Shown in pieces: positions 46,955 to 57,202 of a stretch of DNA of 64,000 bases. The notes beneath the pieces were generated by a model, which saw only the letters and a list, made by a program, of their open reading frames with translations, made no database searches and had not been told where the DNA came from. Both the position numbers and the translations under genes were made by a program. Within the stretch, counting starts at the first letter, position 1; every line of letters begins with the position of its first letter. This stretch comes from Melampsora larici-populina 98AG31 (lineage: Eukaryota > Basidiomycota > Pucciniomycetes > Pucciniales > Melampsoraceae), in assembly GCF_000204055.1 (NCBI RefSeq), contig NW_006768765.1, forward strand, positions 1,039,397 through 1,103,396, given 5' to 3'.

Positions 46955-47285
46955 GATGTCACTGAGTATTGGCTGAGGGGCTGCTCAGCTATTCATCAGT
47001 GGCATTCCTGGGATTGGAAGTATCCAAAAGATGTCACTCAGTATTGGCTGAGGGGATGCTCAGTTCAGTGCAGCAGCTCAGCTAGTCCTCAGTAATATTC
47101 CTGGGATCAGGAGGATCCAAAGGATGTCACTGAGTATTGGCTGAGGGGCTGCTCAGCTGTTCCTCAGTGGCATTCCTGGGATCAGAAGTATCCAAAGGAT
47201 GTCATTGAGTATTGGCTGAGGGGCTGCACAGTTCAACTCAGCTGCTCACCTAGTCCTCAGTGCCATTCCTGGGATCAGAATTATC
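46955..47285. repeat. minisatellite with 75 + 93 bp higher-order unit
   Basis: Four units begin GATGTCAC/TTGAGTATTGG-like and contain TATTGGCTGAGGGG and CATTCCTGGGAT. Unit starts are at 46955, 47030, 47123 and 47198, so spacings are 75, 93 and 75. The array is therefore a duplicated 168-bp two-part unit. Confidence 0.7.
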
Positions 47286-47624
47286 CAAAGGGATGGTTCC
47301 CTTTGTGTTTTTCACATTTGGTTGGGTCTCTCACCGCTCAATCACATTTGGTCACTTGACTGTGCAGGCTGAGCATTGGAGGGCCCAAGATGACCTGAGC
47401 AGATGAGCTAGCCCTCCCTCAGGCTTCTTGGTTGAGGGATAAAGCCTGAGGAAGGCCTAACTCATCTGCTCAGGACATGCTGATCATTTGATCAGATGAT
47501 GAGCTGAAAGAAAACTGGAGGAAAATCGGAAGAAATTTGGAAACAAGCTGGAAACAATCTTGGAGAAACCTCCAAACTTTCTCTGCTCACATCTATGTGA
47601 GCTTCTATTTTTCCCCCTGTGATT

Positions 47625-50600
47625 AATAGTTCTCTCTCCAAAGGGTGAAGCCCAGGGATTTTTTCATACAAAGCACATTTGATTTAATGCTTCAATCATT
47701 TTAGAGGTAAAAATAAGTGGCCACTTATTAAATGAACAACATAGGCACCCATCTCAAAATTGACAAGTGAATCTCTGGTAATCATGTGAGATGATCAATA
47801 TTTGTCAATACCAAAGACTTGACGGCTAGTGAGGACTTGTTGTCCTGGAAAAGATTACTTACCTCAGGGCACAGGCAGTTATTACAGACACACACCTCCA
47901 CACTGATGTCACAGTGCCTCAAAGTCATAGTTAACAAGAGTGCGTCTTATATAGACAGTCATTCTTAGTTAAGTATTCAGTGGTGCTCAAGGGTGACCGA
48001 GTGCAGTGTGGCAAGAGAGACACAGAGTGATGTCAAGCTTTCAAATTGTAAGATGACAGTATAAATGAAGGAAATAGGAGTTGGAGATGAAACAGCGAGG
48101 TTGAAGGCGACAAAGTAAGTAGCTATTGGAACAGTGAAAGATATTAGACCAATGATAAAGGTAGTTCTATAATGAGTTGACAAGTTAACAGAAACTTAGT
48201 TTGGGAGGGGTGGATTGTTTTTGTCAGTTCAAAAAACTCAGATACCACAAGTCTTTTTATAGGCTCAAAATGAACACATAAGAAGCAGGAAACACAACAT
48301 TAGGAGTAAGAGATGGAAAATCTCGCTATTTAAAACCGCGGTTTGAAAAGCCCATGAATGAAATTTGACAGGAACAAAGGGATTGAAGGTCGGAAGACCA
48401 AAAAAATTACAATTGATCAACAAAAGTCAAATGAGGATGAAAAGGTACAGATGTAGGTGTAAGGTAACACGAGAAAAGTTGCACTTTCCTTTCCACAAAA
48501 CAATGAAAGCACAATCATTGACAAAGCATGAGGATGTGATCATTCCACATGTACTAATAAACTGCACTTATTCATGCTTAACATCCACAAGGTGAGAAAA
48601 GCACATCAAAAAACCATGAATGCAGGAGGCGACAAAAGCACATTGAAAAAGTCCTGGAGGTGAGCAAAGTGCATTGAAAAAGTCCTGGAGGTGAGCAAAG
48701 TGCATTGAAAAAGCATCAACACAGGAAGTGAGAAAAGAACATTGAAAAAGCATGAAAAGGAAAAGTAACCTTGAGTGAAGACATATAAAAAGCAGGAAAA
48801 TATGTAGAGGAAAAGGATCCTGTCAACTGAAGATCACAAAGCTATGTCTGATTGGTGAGATCTTCAGTCAGAAGGATACTTACAAAATGTATTTCTTCAA
48901 GTTCCAGATAATAATCTAAACTAGAGCGGAATTATTTTTCAATTCTTCAAAAGTAATGCTGTTAAAAGAACTATAGTCGTTACTTATAGTTGTCTATGGT
49001 ACGGGATGGAATACCGTTGCCAGTTTATCAATAAGTACAATTACTTGTTGATCTGCAGAGGCAAATACGTTTAAACTGACGTATAATTTCCTTGGTTGAA
49101 GCTTGAGCGTTAGTTTGATAAAACAGGTTTTTATCAAAAGAAGAGTAAAGAGATGAAAAGGAACTTTAGTCAGATAAGTCTAAATTTAAACAATCTCTAA
49201 CGTCCTTGATGAGAAAAGTAAAAAGAGAAAGATGGATTTGCACAACAACTATAGAGTTGATTCAGCAGAAGAATCTAGAGTCAGATGTTCTAAGTATAAC
49301 TAGGTAGATTGTTGAATAGAATCAGAGAAAACAGTTTTATCTTTTCAGCGTAACAAGGTAAAGGTTTGGTTTGTTTTATTTGTGTTTTATTTCAATGCCT
49401 TTTTTGGAAAGGGTTTTTTATCTTGTCTACTTGTAGGAGGTTCTGCTCTGCAGAACCTCTCTTGGTTGACAGATCCGGAGCCAAGAGGATTGAACGGTAC
49501 TGAGCGATCCTTCATGCAAGTGGCTTGTACGTTTTTATATTTTAGATGTAAACTGCATAAAAGTAAACCCCTTCCCTTGCCTGGTTTTCAACTAGGTGAG
49601 GGAGGATAGATTGGGAGTTGGTCACTGGCTGTGTAGAGTTGTCCCTCTTGGAAATCTCCCTGCCAAGTGACCTGGTAGCGGTGGAGGTACGCAAAGGGAG
49701 TTCCTCAGAGAGTTTTTTCCTTGGAGAGAACTCTCTGTCAACTTGGGATTTCTTCCGTCCCTGTGTACCTCTCCAGACTTACATAACTTGTTTGTTTCAC
49801 TTGCCTGTAGGGTGGGTGGGTGATCAAAATTAATATTTAGTTAAGAATTTGTTCAGTTATAAGTTGAAAATCCGTAAATGAAATAGTGAGTATGAAGTGA
49901 TGATAAGGTGAAAACATTAGAGGACGATGGAGTCATTCAAGGGAGGAGAGGGACTACTGTTTGTAAAGTCTGTTCTCTTTTCTTCAGGAAAGTGCATGGT
50001 CTCTCTTTCCTCCACAGTTCTCCTCTAATTACCTTGTTTCCCTTTGGTATTTCTTTACTCACAAGGTTACTCACTTCATGGACATGTCTTGCATTTTGTG
50101 CCTCAAGCAAGAGGCTCAGAATTATTAGTCTTGGTTTCTCCCATGCAAAAAGTTATCAATGAAAATCAATCTGTGATCTTGACCCACATAAAAAGACTAT
50201 CTGAACTTGAGTGGAAAACAAATTATATTCTGATCAAGATCAATACTAAATCCATGATGACTCTGAGTAGTTACAAATCACTTTGATGGTATCCCTAAAG
50301 TTGCCCTCTATGAGACTCTTTACAGAAAAATATGAGTACTCAACAGTATTAGTAAACACAAAGACAATAAGATTCTTTGACCTGTGTGTTCCCAATTTTT
50401 ACATGGCAAAGACTTGAAATCTTGATTCAAGACAGCCAGTTTTTAAAAGATTGTACATGGTTGAACTACTGTTTAGATAAACCTAAGAAATGTAAAAAAT
50501 GATGTCCACATAAATTACACTTCTAACAACTTCAAGCACCATGTCCGTGTGGTGTTTGCCCCTCAACAAGCGCACACAAGTTGCCTTTGTGCCTCAAAGG

Positions 50601-51273
50601 CAGTCCGTGTGCGCTCATTGTCAAGAGACTGCCACAAGGTCACGTTATCAACAGGTATTGTGGAAAAAAGTGATCATTGTGGTTTTTCAAGGAGTGGAAA
50701 AGGTACATTTGATCAACTGCCTTTTTTGTGGTTGATAATACCTTGGCAACTTCTTGCAAAACTGTCCCACCCCCAGTGCCAAACCAAAAAACCTGTGGGT
50801 CTTCAGCAGTTTTTGTTCAACCCCCCCAGAAACGGTTTCTCAACCAAAGGGGGTGTTTGTGGTGTAGATTAGATAGACTGATGGATCATCTAAGATAAGC
50901 TGGACAGCACACATCACTGATAAGTAACCTAGGGAAATACTAGAATGTTCTCATGATGTTGGAGTATGTATTCCAATAGTGTTCCAATAACCAAGGTACT
51001 TCAGTGAAAAACAAATTGAGTGCAATATCAGTTTTACCATTACAGAGGTTGTTAGTCAAATAAGTTGGAAATTGAAGAAAAGTATATGAAATATGATTAT
51101 ATAATATTAACAGGCTGAAACATAGATGGATGTCCCTGGGGTGGAGGTATTCACACCAAATGAGCCTGTGATCACATGTTTCCTTCCATGTGCTCCATGG
51201 AGGATCAGTAATCCCATGGGTTGATTGTATAGGTGGGAGTCATACAGATCAGTACCTTTTGCACTCCTGATGA
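47625..51273. other. repeat-rich region without a recognised gene
   Basis: About 3.6 kb with short frames only. It includes a 31-bp tandem repeat (48600-48752), the small palindrome AGGTTCTGC/GCAGAACCT (about 49438-49458), and an inverted AGAGAGTT/AACTCTCT pair near 49708-49735. No terminal-repeat pair that would delimit an element was found. Confidence 0.45.
48600..48752. repeat. 31-bp tandem repeat, about five units
   Basis: Two adjacent units, each starting CATTGAAAAAGTCCTGG and ending GAGCAAAGTG, are identical. Diverged units extend on both sides with the shared words CATTGAAAAAG and GAGGTGAGCAAAG. Confidence 0.65.
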
Positions 51274-51276
51274 ATT

Positions 51277-51623
51277 CACAGTGTCATTTCACTAGTCACT
51301 GGCAGGCCAGTGGGTTCCATTTGCCTCAATCCAATCTCAATTCAATTTCAGTCAATATCAGTTTGACCTCCAATTATGTTTGAGTGGGGGATATACATGG
51401 GCTGCATAATCACTCAAACCTTCCAGAAATTCTGACACCTTCATGTGTGGACATGCAACCAAAGTTTATTCCAGTTCATTCTGGAAGGTTGTTTGTCTGC
51501 TACTCTAGGCCAAACATTGAGATTGGATTGATATTGAACTGACATGGATTTGAGATTGGATTGAGATTGGATTGAGGTGGACGTACTTACTGGCCTGCCA
51601 GTGAGTAGTAAAATGACACTGTG
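51277..51623. mobile_element. CACTA-like MITE, 347 bp
   Basis: Inverted ends start CACAGTGTCATTT and continue CACTGGCAGGCCAGT, with ATT on both sides (51274-51276 and 51624-51626). Both arms continue into repeated CAATCCAATCTCAAT words. The target duplication equals that of the 45922 element, but the ends differ after CACAG. Confidence 0.65.
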
Positions 51624-51626
51624 ATT

Positions 51627-52587
51627 ATGGCTATGATTTCTGTCCATTTTTGTCTATGTTGTTTTTAACAGCAGTAAACAGAAAAAAGTGACTTGAGGCT
51701 GTTTAAGACTGTATTTCAAGCCAGGTAGCAGCTTTCCAGCTGTGTGGGAGCAGGGCTCTGTGGCAGATCAAGTATTTTTCCAGATGACTACCCTTTCCAG
51801 GGGCATTGCCGGGGCCTCTCATTAGTCCTTGATAAAATGAGCTGTGATATTCTACCAACCCCAACCAAGTTGCAAGAAATTCCTGGAAAAACACCGGTGT
51901 GGAAAAAACCCATAAAGCCTGAGGTGTGAGAGGACCCTGAGGCAACCTCATATGCATCACTTGAATTGTTCATGTATGTAGGGTATCACAATGGCATGAT
52001 CATACCAAACTTTCTTCCAACACCCAAAAAGTGTTTCATTTATGTTTTCAAACACTTGTGGCCCAATTCCTGGCCAACCTCTCTGATGATTGAAGACCCA
52101 TGGGACTGCTAGACCCATTGAAGTTTCTGTGGGTTGCAAGTTCTCCAATGCTCAATACATATGTATAAGGTCATGAAATGTCCTGGAGTCTGCTTTCACT
52201 GTGATTTGGCAAAAACATTTCAAAAATCTCCATAAATCTTGTTGTGTGCTCACAGTATGGTAACAGAACCACACATACATGAGGATTAGTGTGACACCCA
52301 GGAGATCTGGAAGACTGTTTTGCCCTCAAAGTTACACTCTATTTGGTAATGATTACAAAGTGTACAACACCACAGAATTGTGCTACATACTTGGATCACA
52401 AATTCAGTGGCCAGGTGTAACTAAACTGCTGAAGTGTTCAATTGATGAGAACTGAGATTTGAGAAGACATCCTGTGAAAAGGGGGCTTCAGGTTCACAAC
52501 AATACATAGTGGAAAAGACAGGGCAATTGAATACCCCAATGAATTTATCAAATCATCTTCATCCTATATACATTTTTGTAGATTCAA
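51627..52587. other. intergenic, nothing recognised
   Basis: Nearly 1 kb with short frames only and no repeat structure that I could pair. Confidence 0.4.
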
Positions 52588-52868
52588 TTTACTTCTCTTG
52601 CCCATCTATGGAAAGAGAAGTGAGTCATTTTTATCCTTTGGTGTTATTCTGATGATGTGTTAACTGGTTTTATGCAATATGTTTACTTGGTTTCTTTAAC
52701 TGTCAGATATGGTCTCATATATCCTGTTCAAAGATTACTACAATAGATCCAATAGCTTCGACTGACTTAGATTTGTCTTCTGAAATCCTGTTCCACCTTT
52801 CAGGTCAGGAGTCTTGTAGACAATCTTGTTTGGTGCTGTGACTTATTTGTGCTATTGCACTCATCAGG
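52588..52868 (+). repeat. diverged LTR related to the copia LTR at 1190 and 2184
   Basis: It opens with the same hairpin form (ACTTCTCTTGCCCATC then TATGGAAAGAGAAGTGAG) and closes with TTGTGCTATTGCACTCATCAGG, matching GTGCTATTGTGCACACTCTTAGG of the copia modules, preceded by TCAGGTCAGGAGTC. It looks like an old solo LTR fragment. Its right side is cut by the CACTA-like element starting at 52872. Confidence 0.55.
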
Positions 52869-52871
52869 TTA

Positions 52872-53502
52872 CACTACACCAAATGACATCTTTTCCCAGG
52901 GGTATAGAAAAGTGGTGTGTATAGAGAAAACTATGTGTAGAGTACTTTTCTATACCCATAAAGATCAAATCATCTATTTCCATACAAACCATTCTGTTCT
53001 ATACACACAGATAACAACTTACTATACCCATGTAAATTACATTTAAATCTATAACCAAACTGCTTCTCAAGCCTCATCCAACAGGCAAGCATGATCAACC
53101 AGTGATGATTCATGTAAATGGCACCGTCAACCTGTGCAAGATTGTACATACATGTTCACATACACAGCTGAGAATCCATAAGAATATCTTTTATGAGCAT
53201 AGATCAAATGCCAAAAAATTGGAACTCAAGATCCTGTGCACTGTGGCAAACTTCAGTTAGTCCCTAGCCTTAGGCCTTTGGTGAGGAAATTAGTTAATTT
53301 GGGCACTGTGGTGGCTTCTTTTGGATCTGAATACATACAGCTGAACCAGCTCAAATGAAGACACTCAATTGCCCAGTCTCAAACTTTTTACATGGGAATA
53401 TCAAAATAAATGTTTTATGGGTTTAGAAAAGTACCCTACCCATAGTTCTCTATGCACATATTACTTTTCTATACCCTTGGGAAAAGATGTCATTTGATAG
53501 TG
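52872..53502. mobile_element. CACTA-like element, 631 bp
   Basis: The left end reads CACTACACCAAATGACATC and the right end, complemented, CACTATCAAATGACATC. The arms match for about 80 bp through CTTTTCCC and GGGTATAGAAAAGT. TTA flanks both sides (52869-52871 and 53503-53505). A diverged copy of the GAGGGACTTAGTTAAG foldback (53258-53312) is nested inside. No transposase was seen. Confidence 0.7.
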
Positions 53503-53505
53503 TTA

Positions 53506-54940
53506 ATTCCCGTAATCTAAAGATCTTAGATATTCATATAAACACAGTTTAAATTCAGTGAAAGTATCATTTGTAATTGCTTGGAAGCTAAATGTCAAAA
53601 TCCTGCACAAATACTGGGGTAATACAACCACCACAAAACAGAAATCTACACTTTCTTGAATCAACTTCTTGGGTGACATATGACTTACAGGGGGGATCCA
53701 AGGCCCTCTTCAATTGAGATATGCAGGCATTGAGATAAGTTGTGGGGATTCCTGGTGAGGTTTGGCTTCTATTTGGGTCCCAATAAGCTCAAAAGATCCT
53801 CTATTGCCTCAAAAGGCTTTGAGAGTGGGACTCATTGCCAATTTCTAAACCTTAGTGTGATCCCAGCAGTATGTTTGCCATTGGATGCTACATCTCAAAA
53901 GGCATTTTGAGGGGCCCACACCTAATTCCATATCAATGGCCCTTGTGCATATCATTGTGATAGTTTCATTTTGTCTCAGCCAGTAGAAATGCTTCAACTA
54001 ATGGATGCACATCCCAAAAATACGCAAAGTCAAAATTTCAGCCAATCATGAACAGATTTCAAATGAAAGAATCTCATGGACAGAATTTTGCAACCTGAAC
54101 ATTTGTTGTTAGCTTGTGTATCTTTCTTCTCCTCAGGTTTGATTAAAATTATGGATAAAGCACATCAACATTTTTGGAACCACATGCCCACAATTGGGGC
54201 TTGGATATGTAGCTGAGAGAAATTTCTTCCCTGTGCCAAGCCCAATATAGCTGGTACAGAAGTGTGAAGTCCTCCTAGAAATCCAGAGACCTGGAATTGG
54301 TCTTGGAAAGTCAAGTTTCTCCTCAAGACATTCAATCTGGCAGCAATCACTAACATTCACAATCAGCTGATAGTCATCTTATGGAGCTATCCAACCTTGT
54401 TTTTGATGGCTTCTCCCTCTTGGAGATGTCAGTACACATAAATCATTGTTCCAATGTCATACTCAAACTACCATTATCAATGAATACAAGTATCTGGTAT
54501 TTAGATCATCTCTTGATCAACATCAAAAAGATCTGTCTATAACAAAAGCACCACCAACCATGGCCCTGTAGCCTGCAGAGGGTGGGTGCTCATCAGCACT
54601 TTTGGCTTGAGACCAAATCAAGTTTTCTATCCTTAGCATGGAATTTCCCCTTAGGTGCTTCAAATAACGCCATAGAGAGAATTTTTCTGAATCTTTTGCT
54701 CAAATCACAATCCCAAGAATGACTATGGATGTCAAAATCACAAAGGGTATATTTGTTGTCAAATTGAAATCTCAAAAGCCAATCTGCTGCAAGTAGAGCT
54801 GTTTACAATTTTGAGCATCTGTTATCAAGGTTGTCAAGAGCTGCACTGTGGAGGAGCTTGAGCAAGCCTAGCTCATAGCGCTGCTAACCCCTTGCTGGAA
54901 GATTATCAGGGAGAATTGGCACATCACCATGCAAAAAATC
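53506..54940. other. intergenic, nothing recognised
   Basis: About 1.4 kb upstream of the tRNA gene terminator with no supported gene or paired repeat ends. Confidence 0.45.
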
Positions 54941-55060
54941 TCCCTTGAACCGGGATCGAACCAGTGACCTAGAGATGATCTTTGCAGAACCACAACTCTG
55001 GAAGTTGTGTTTCATTTCACCCATTACAGTCTCTCGCTCTTCCAACTGAGCTATCAAGGG
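54941..55060 (-). tRNA. tRNA-Tyr (GUA) with a 47-nt intron
   Basis: Exon 1 is 55060-55024 and exon 2 is 54976-54941, with the intron 55023-54977 after position 37 as in all nuclear tRNA introns. The acceptor stem CCCTTGA pairs with TCAAGGG, discriminator A. The D arm holds the A box TAGCTCAGTTGG. The anticodon stem AGAGA pairs with TCTCT around CTGTAAA, giving anticodon GTA. The T arm ACTGG-TTCGATC-CCGGT holds the B box GGTTCGATCC. A run of six T follows the gene (RNA polymerase III terminator, complement of 54935-54940 region). All four stems pair, so the gene looks functional. Confidence 0.9.
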
Positions 55061-56688
55061 GATAGAATTTTTAAACCTGAGCCATGTTTACAGGACTGCG
55101 GGCTAACAAACACACATGTAAATATATGTAATACATATGTAAATATAGTGGACTTGTCCAAAACCATAACAATTACACCTCATGGATCAGTATCAAGAGT
55201 CACTTAAGCAAAAAGACTTACTATGGATTAAGTAGCAATAGTAAACCTAACCCAAACCTAACTCAAAAGGAAAGCAAACCTAAGCGCCAACCACAAGTTG
55301 ACACCCAGGTCTGGAATATATAAACTCCTCTTCTTCCCACTCCAGAAGAAGAATCAACTTTACATCATTACACAACTCTTCATCACATCTTACTTGATTC
55401 TTCACCAAGAATATTGAGTGTAGTAGTTCTGTTGTTTTCTTGATTATCCAAGTTCTACTTTCCATCTAGGTATTTGTAAAACCTCAAGTGGTGTTCTGAG
55501 CTTGTGGGACCATCAGCTAACAGAACTAGCTTTACATTTACGAAGGGCACCTCATTAGAGAGTCCAAAGTACCCTGTGACACCTCCGAATCCTCAGAGGC
55601 TAAAGTACTGCAGGCTTGAGAGTTGTAAGCACATCCCAACTTCACAGTACAATCCTTAGAAGGACTACTTGGCCATCCCACTGGCAACAAATCCTCTTCT
55701 CAGAGGTCAATTAACTATAGGCTTTGCTTGGGTGTACCAAGCCAAGACCTACTATTTGACCACTCTTCACCTCTTCCAGTGAAGGGTCAGCCCAACAGTT
55801 GCTGACTCCTCACAAACTTCTTGATCTTGTCATCATACTGATTCATACCCACTTTTATCACTTGTTTGGATTAAAACTTTGTGTATCACATCAAACTGTT
55901 GCATTATCCTTGGGGTATTTCTTTTGGGTCAGCACTTTGTGTATCACATTAAACTGTTGTGTTCTCCTTGGGGTATTATGAGTTTGTAGGTGCTGTATTG
56001 ATTGAAATTCTTTCAAGGCAATGTGAATCTGAGTGTGTAGTTAATGAAGTTGTGCTGTTAGAAAATCTTAGTAGATTGTTATAAGTGTAGGTTTCAATAA
56101 TCACACCAATATCATGAAAACCACTGTGCAGTCCCTAGGTTACTTCTTATGTGTGGTTTCCAGCTGCACATCACTTTTAATTACAGATCATGTTCCACAA
56201 CTGCGCCTGTCTACTAGTGCTTGGACCCGGCCTCCAGAATCCAGGCCAACTTGGGCTCTTCTTTTTTTGCTGCCCAGCCCAGCCCAGCACAAATACATCA
56301 AAAAATTGCCTGTTTGCCATAGCAACTAGGAAATTGGTGATGTTGAGCACATTATATTTGCCATTGCAGCCATTAACCACCCTTTCTTTTGCTTTGTGGG
56401 TCCCCTTGCCACCTTTCTGGGCCTCTCAGATCATCTCCGATTGCCACCAATCCCTCAAAACCCTCCATTTTAGCTCTCCAAGAGCAAATATTTGGGGCCA
56501 AAAAAGCCCAAGCCTGAACCTCATATCCATGTATTTTACGTAAACCCTATTGTATATAGCCTATGTGAGGAGTGCGTGTCTGTTGGGCGTACTCTTCACT
56601 AAGAATGTGGTGAGAAAGGTAAAGTGTGGTCTTCACGCGGTACATCCAAGTGAAGACTGCAGCTAGTTGACCTCTAAGAAGAGGATTT
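55061..56688. other. old repeat sequence flanking the gypsy element
   Basis: Contains a TATA-like AATATATAAAC (about 55316) in LTR-like sequence, a two-unit tandem repeat (about 55876-55980), and an inverted pair of CCTCTTCT-AGAGGTCAA blocks (about 55688-55755 and 56605-56686). The word TGTCAACTTGTGGTTGG also occurs in inverse orientation near 63740. It is probably an older LTR element split by the gypsy insertion, but I could not delimit it. Confidence 0.4.
55876..55980. repeat. two-unit tandem repeat, 60-bp period
   Basis: ACTTTGTGTATCACAT followed by AAACTGTTG and CCTTGGGGTATT occurs at about 55876 and again about 60 bp later with few differences. Confidence 0.6.
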
Positions 56689-56846
56689 TATTAGGACCTC
56701 GTGAAGTGGTGATCAAGAGTCTATGAGGAAAGGTGCCATGAGATTGTAATGAGATTGCAACGTGAGTTTTGGGAAAATCTCTGACAGGCACAGTATAGTC
56801 TCGAGTAGGACTCAGTACAAGCATAGCCTAATAGTGGCTCATAACA
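56689..56846 (-). repeat. 3' LTR of the gypsy element
   Basis: Same length and ends as the 5' LTR, with two substitutions. It is preceded in element orientation by a purine-rich tract. Confidence 0.9.
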
Positions 56847-56859
56847 CCACTCCCCCTTT
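56847..56859 (-). promoter_or_regulatory. polypurine tract of the gypsy element
   Basis: Read on the minus strand it is AAAGGGGGAGTGG directly before the 3' LTR, the usual primer for plus-strand DNA synthesis. Confidence 0.75.
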
Positions 56860-56935
56860 ATGTTACCACTCCCTCTTGCTGAGTGAAACATCTTTCCACG
56901 GGTTTGCATTAAAAAACCCCTGTGGGGAAAAAGCG

Positions 56936-57202
56936 TCACCCTCTCACCATTCTCCTTTTCCTGTTGTTAGTTTTCATCCTTTCTCCATATTTACTTTCAA
57001 ATTCCTTCACTAATTCATTTGCATTTTGAACTCCTTCTTTAGGCTCCCATGAGTCGTGTTCAGTGCTATACCCCTTCCAACTTACAAGGTATTCAATTTT
57101 GTTTCCTCTTCTTCTTTTGTCTAAAATTTCCGCTACTTCAAACTCTTCTTTATCCTGAATCATTACTGGCGGTGGTTCTTCATTTTGCTTTTCTGATAGT
57201 GT
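56936..57202 (-). CDS. gypsy chromodomain, out of frame with pol
   Basis: Reads EEPPPVMIQDKEEFEVAEILDKR, then YLVSWKGYSTEHDSWEP, a classical chromodomain. Chromodomains at the integrase C-terminus steer chromovirus insertion to marked chromatin. The frame is -1 relative to pol and overlaps it for 40 bases (57163-57202), in an A-rich stretch. It could be a one-base mutation or assembly error, or a second frameshift; no canonical slippery heptamer is visible. Confidence 0.85.
   Translation of the reverse strand, partial: TLSEKQNEEPPPVMIQDKEEFEVAEILDKRRRGNKIEYLVSWKGYSTEHDSWEPKEGVQNANELVKEFESKYGERMKTNNRKRRMVRG

Larger units (their letters stand above)
45922..47621. mobile_element. CACTA-like element, non-autonomous, 1.7 kb
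   Basis: Inverted ends start CACAGGGG and continue through the palindrome GCTCACATAGATGTGAGC for about 42 bp with three mismatches (45922-45963 against 47580-47621). The flanks are ATT on both sides (45919-45921 and 47622-47624), the 3-bp duplication expected for CACTA/EnSpm. Inside are a nested hAT-like element (46201-46931) and a minisatellite (46955-47285). Repeated TGAGCA/TGCTCA words near both ends look like subterminal repeats. No transposase was found. Confidence 0.65.

Noticed and set aside
47977..48183. 68-codon hydrophobic minus-strand frame
   Set aside because: Short, isolated in repeat-rich DNA, with no supporting signals.
49382..50286. Several 60-85 codon frames in the repeat-rich region
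   Set aside because: None shows a family motif or codon pattern, and they lie among tandem and inverted repeats.
50521..50880. Possible LTR or polypurine tract (AAAGGGGGTGTTTG) near 50840
   Set aside because: No matching second LTR, coding remnant or target duplication could be paired with it.
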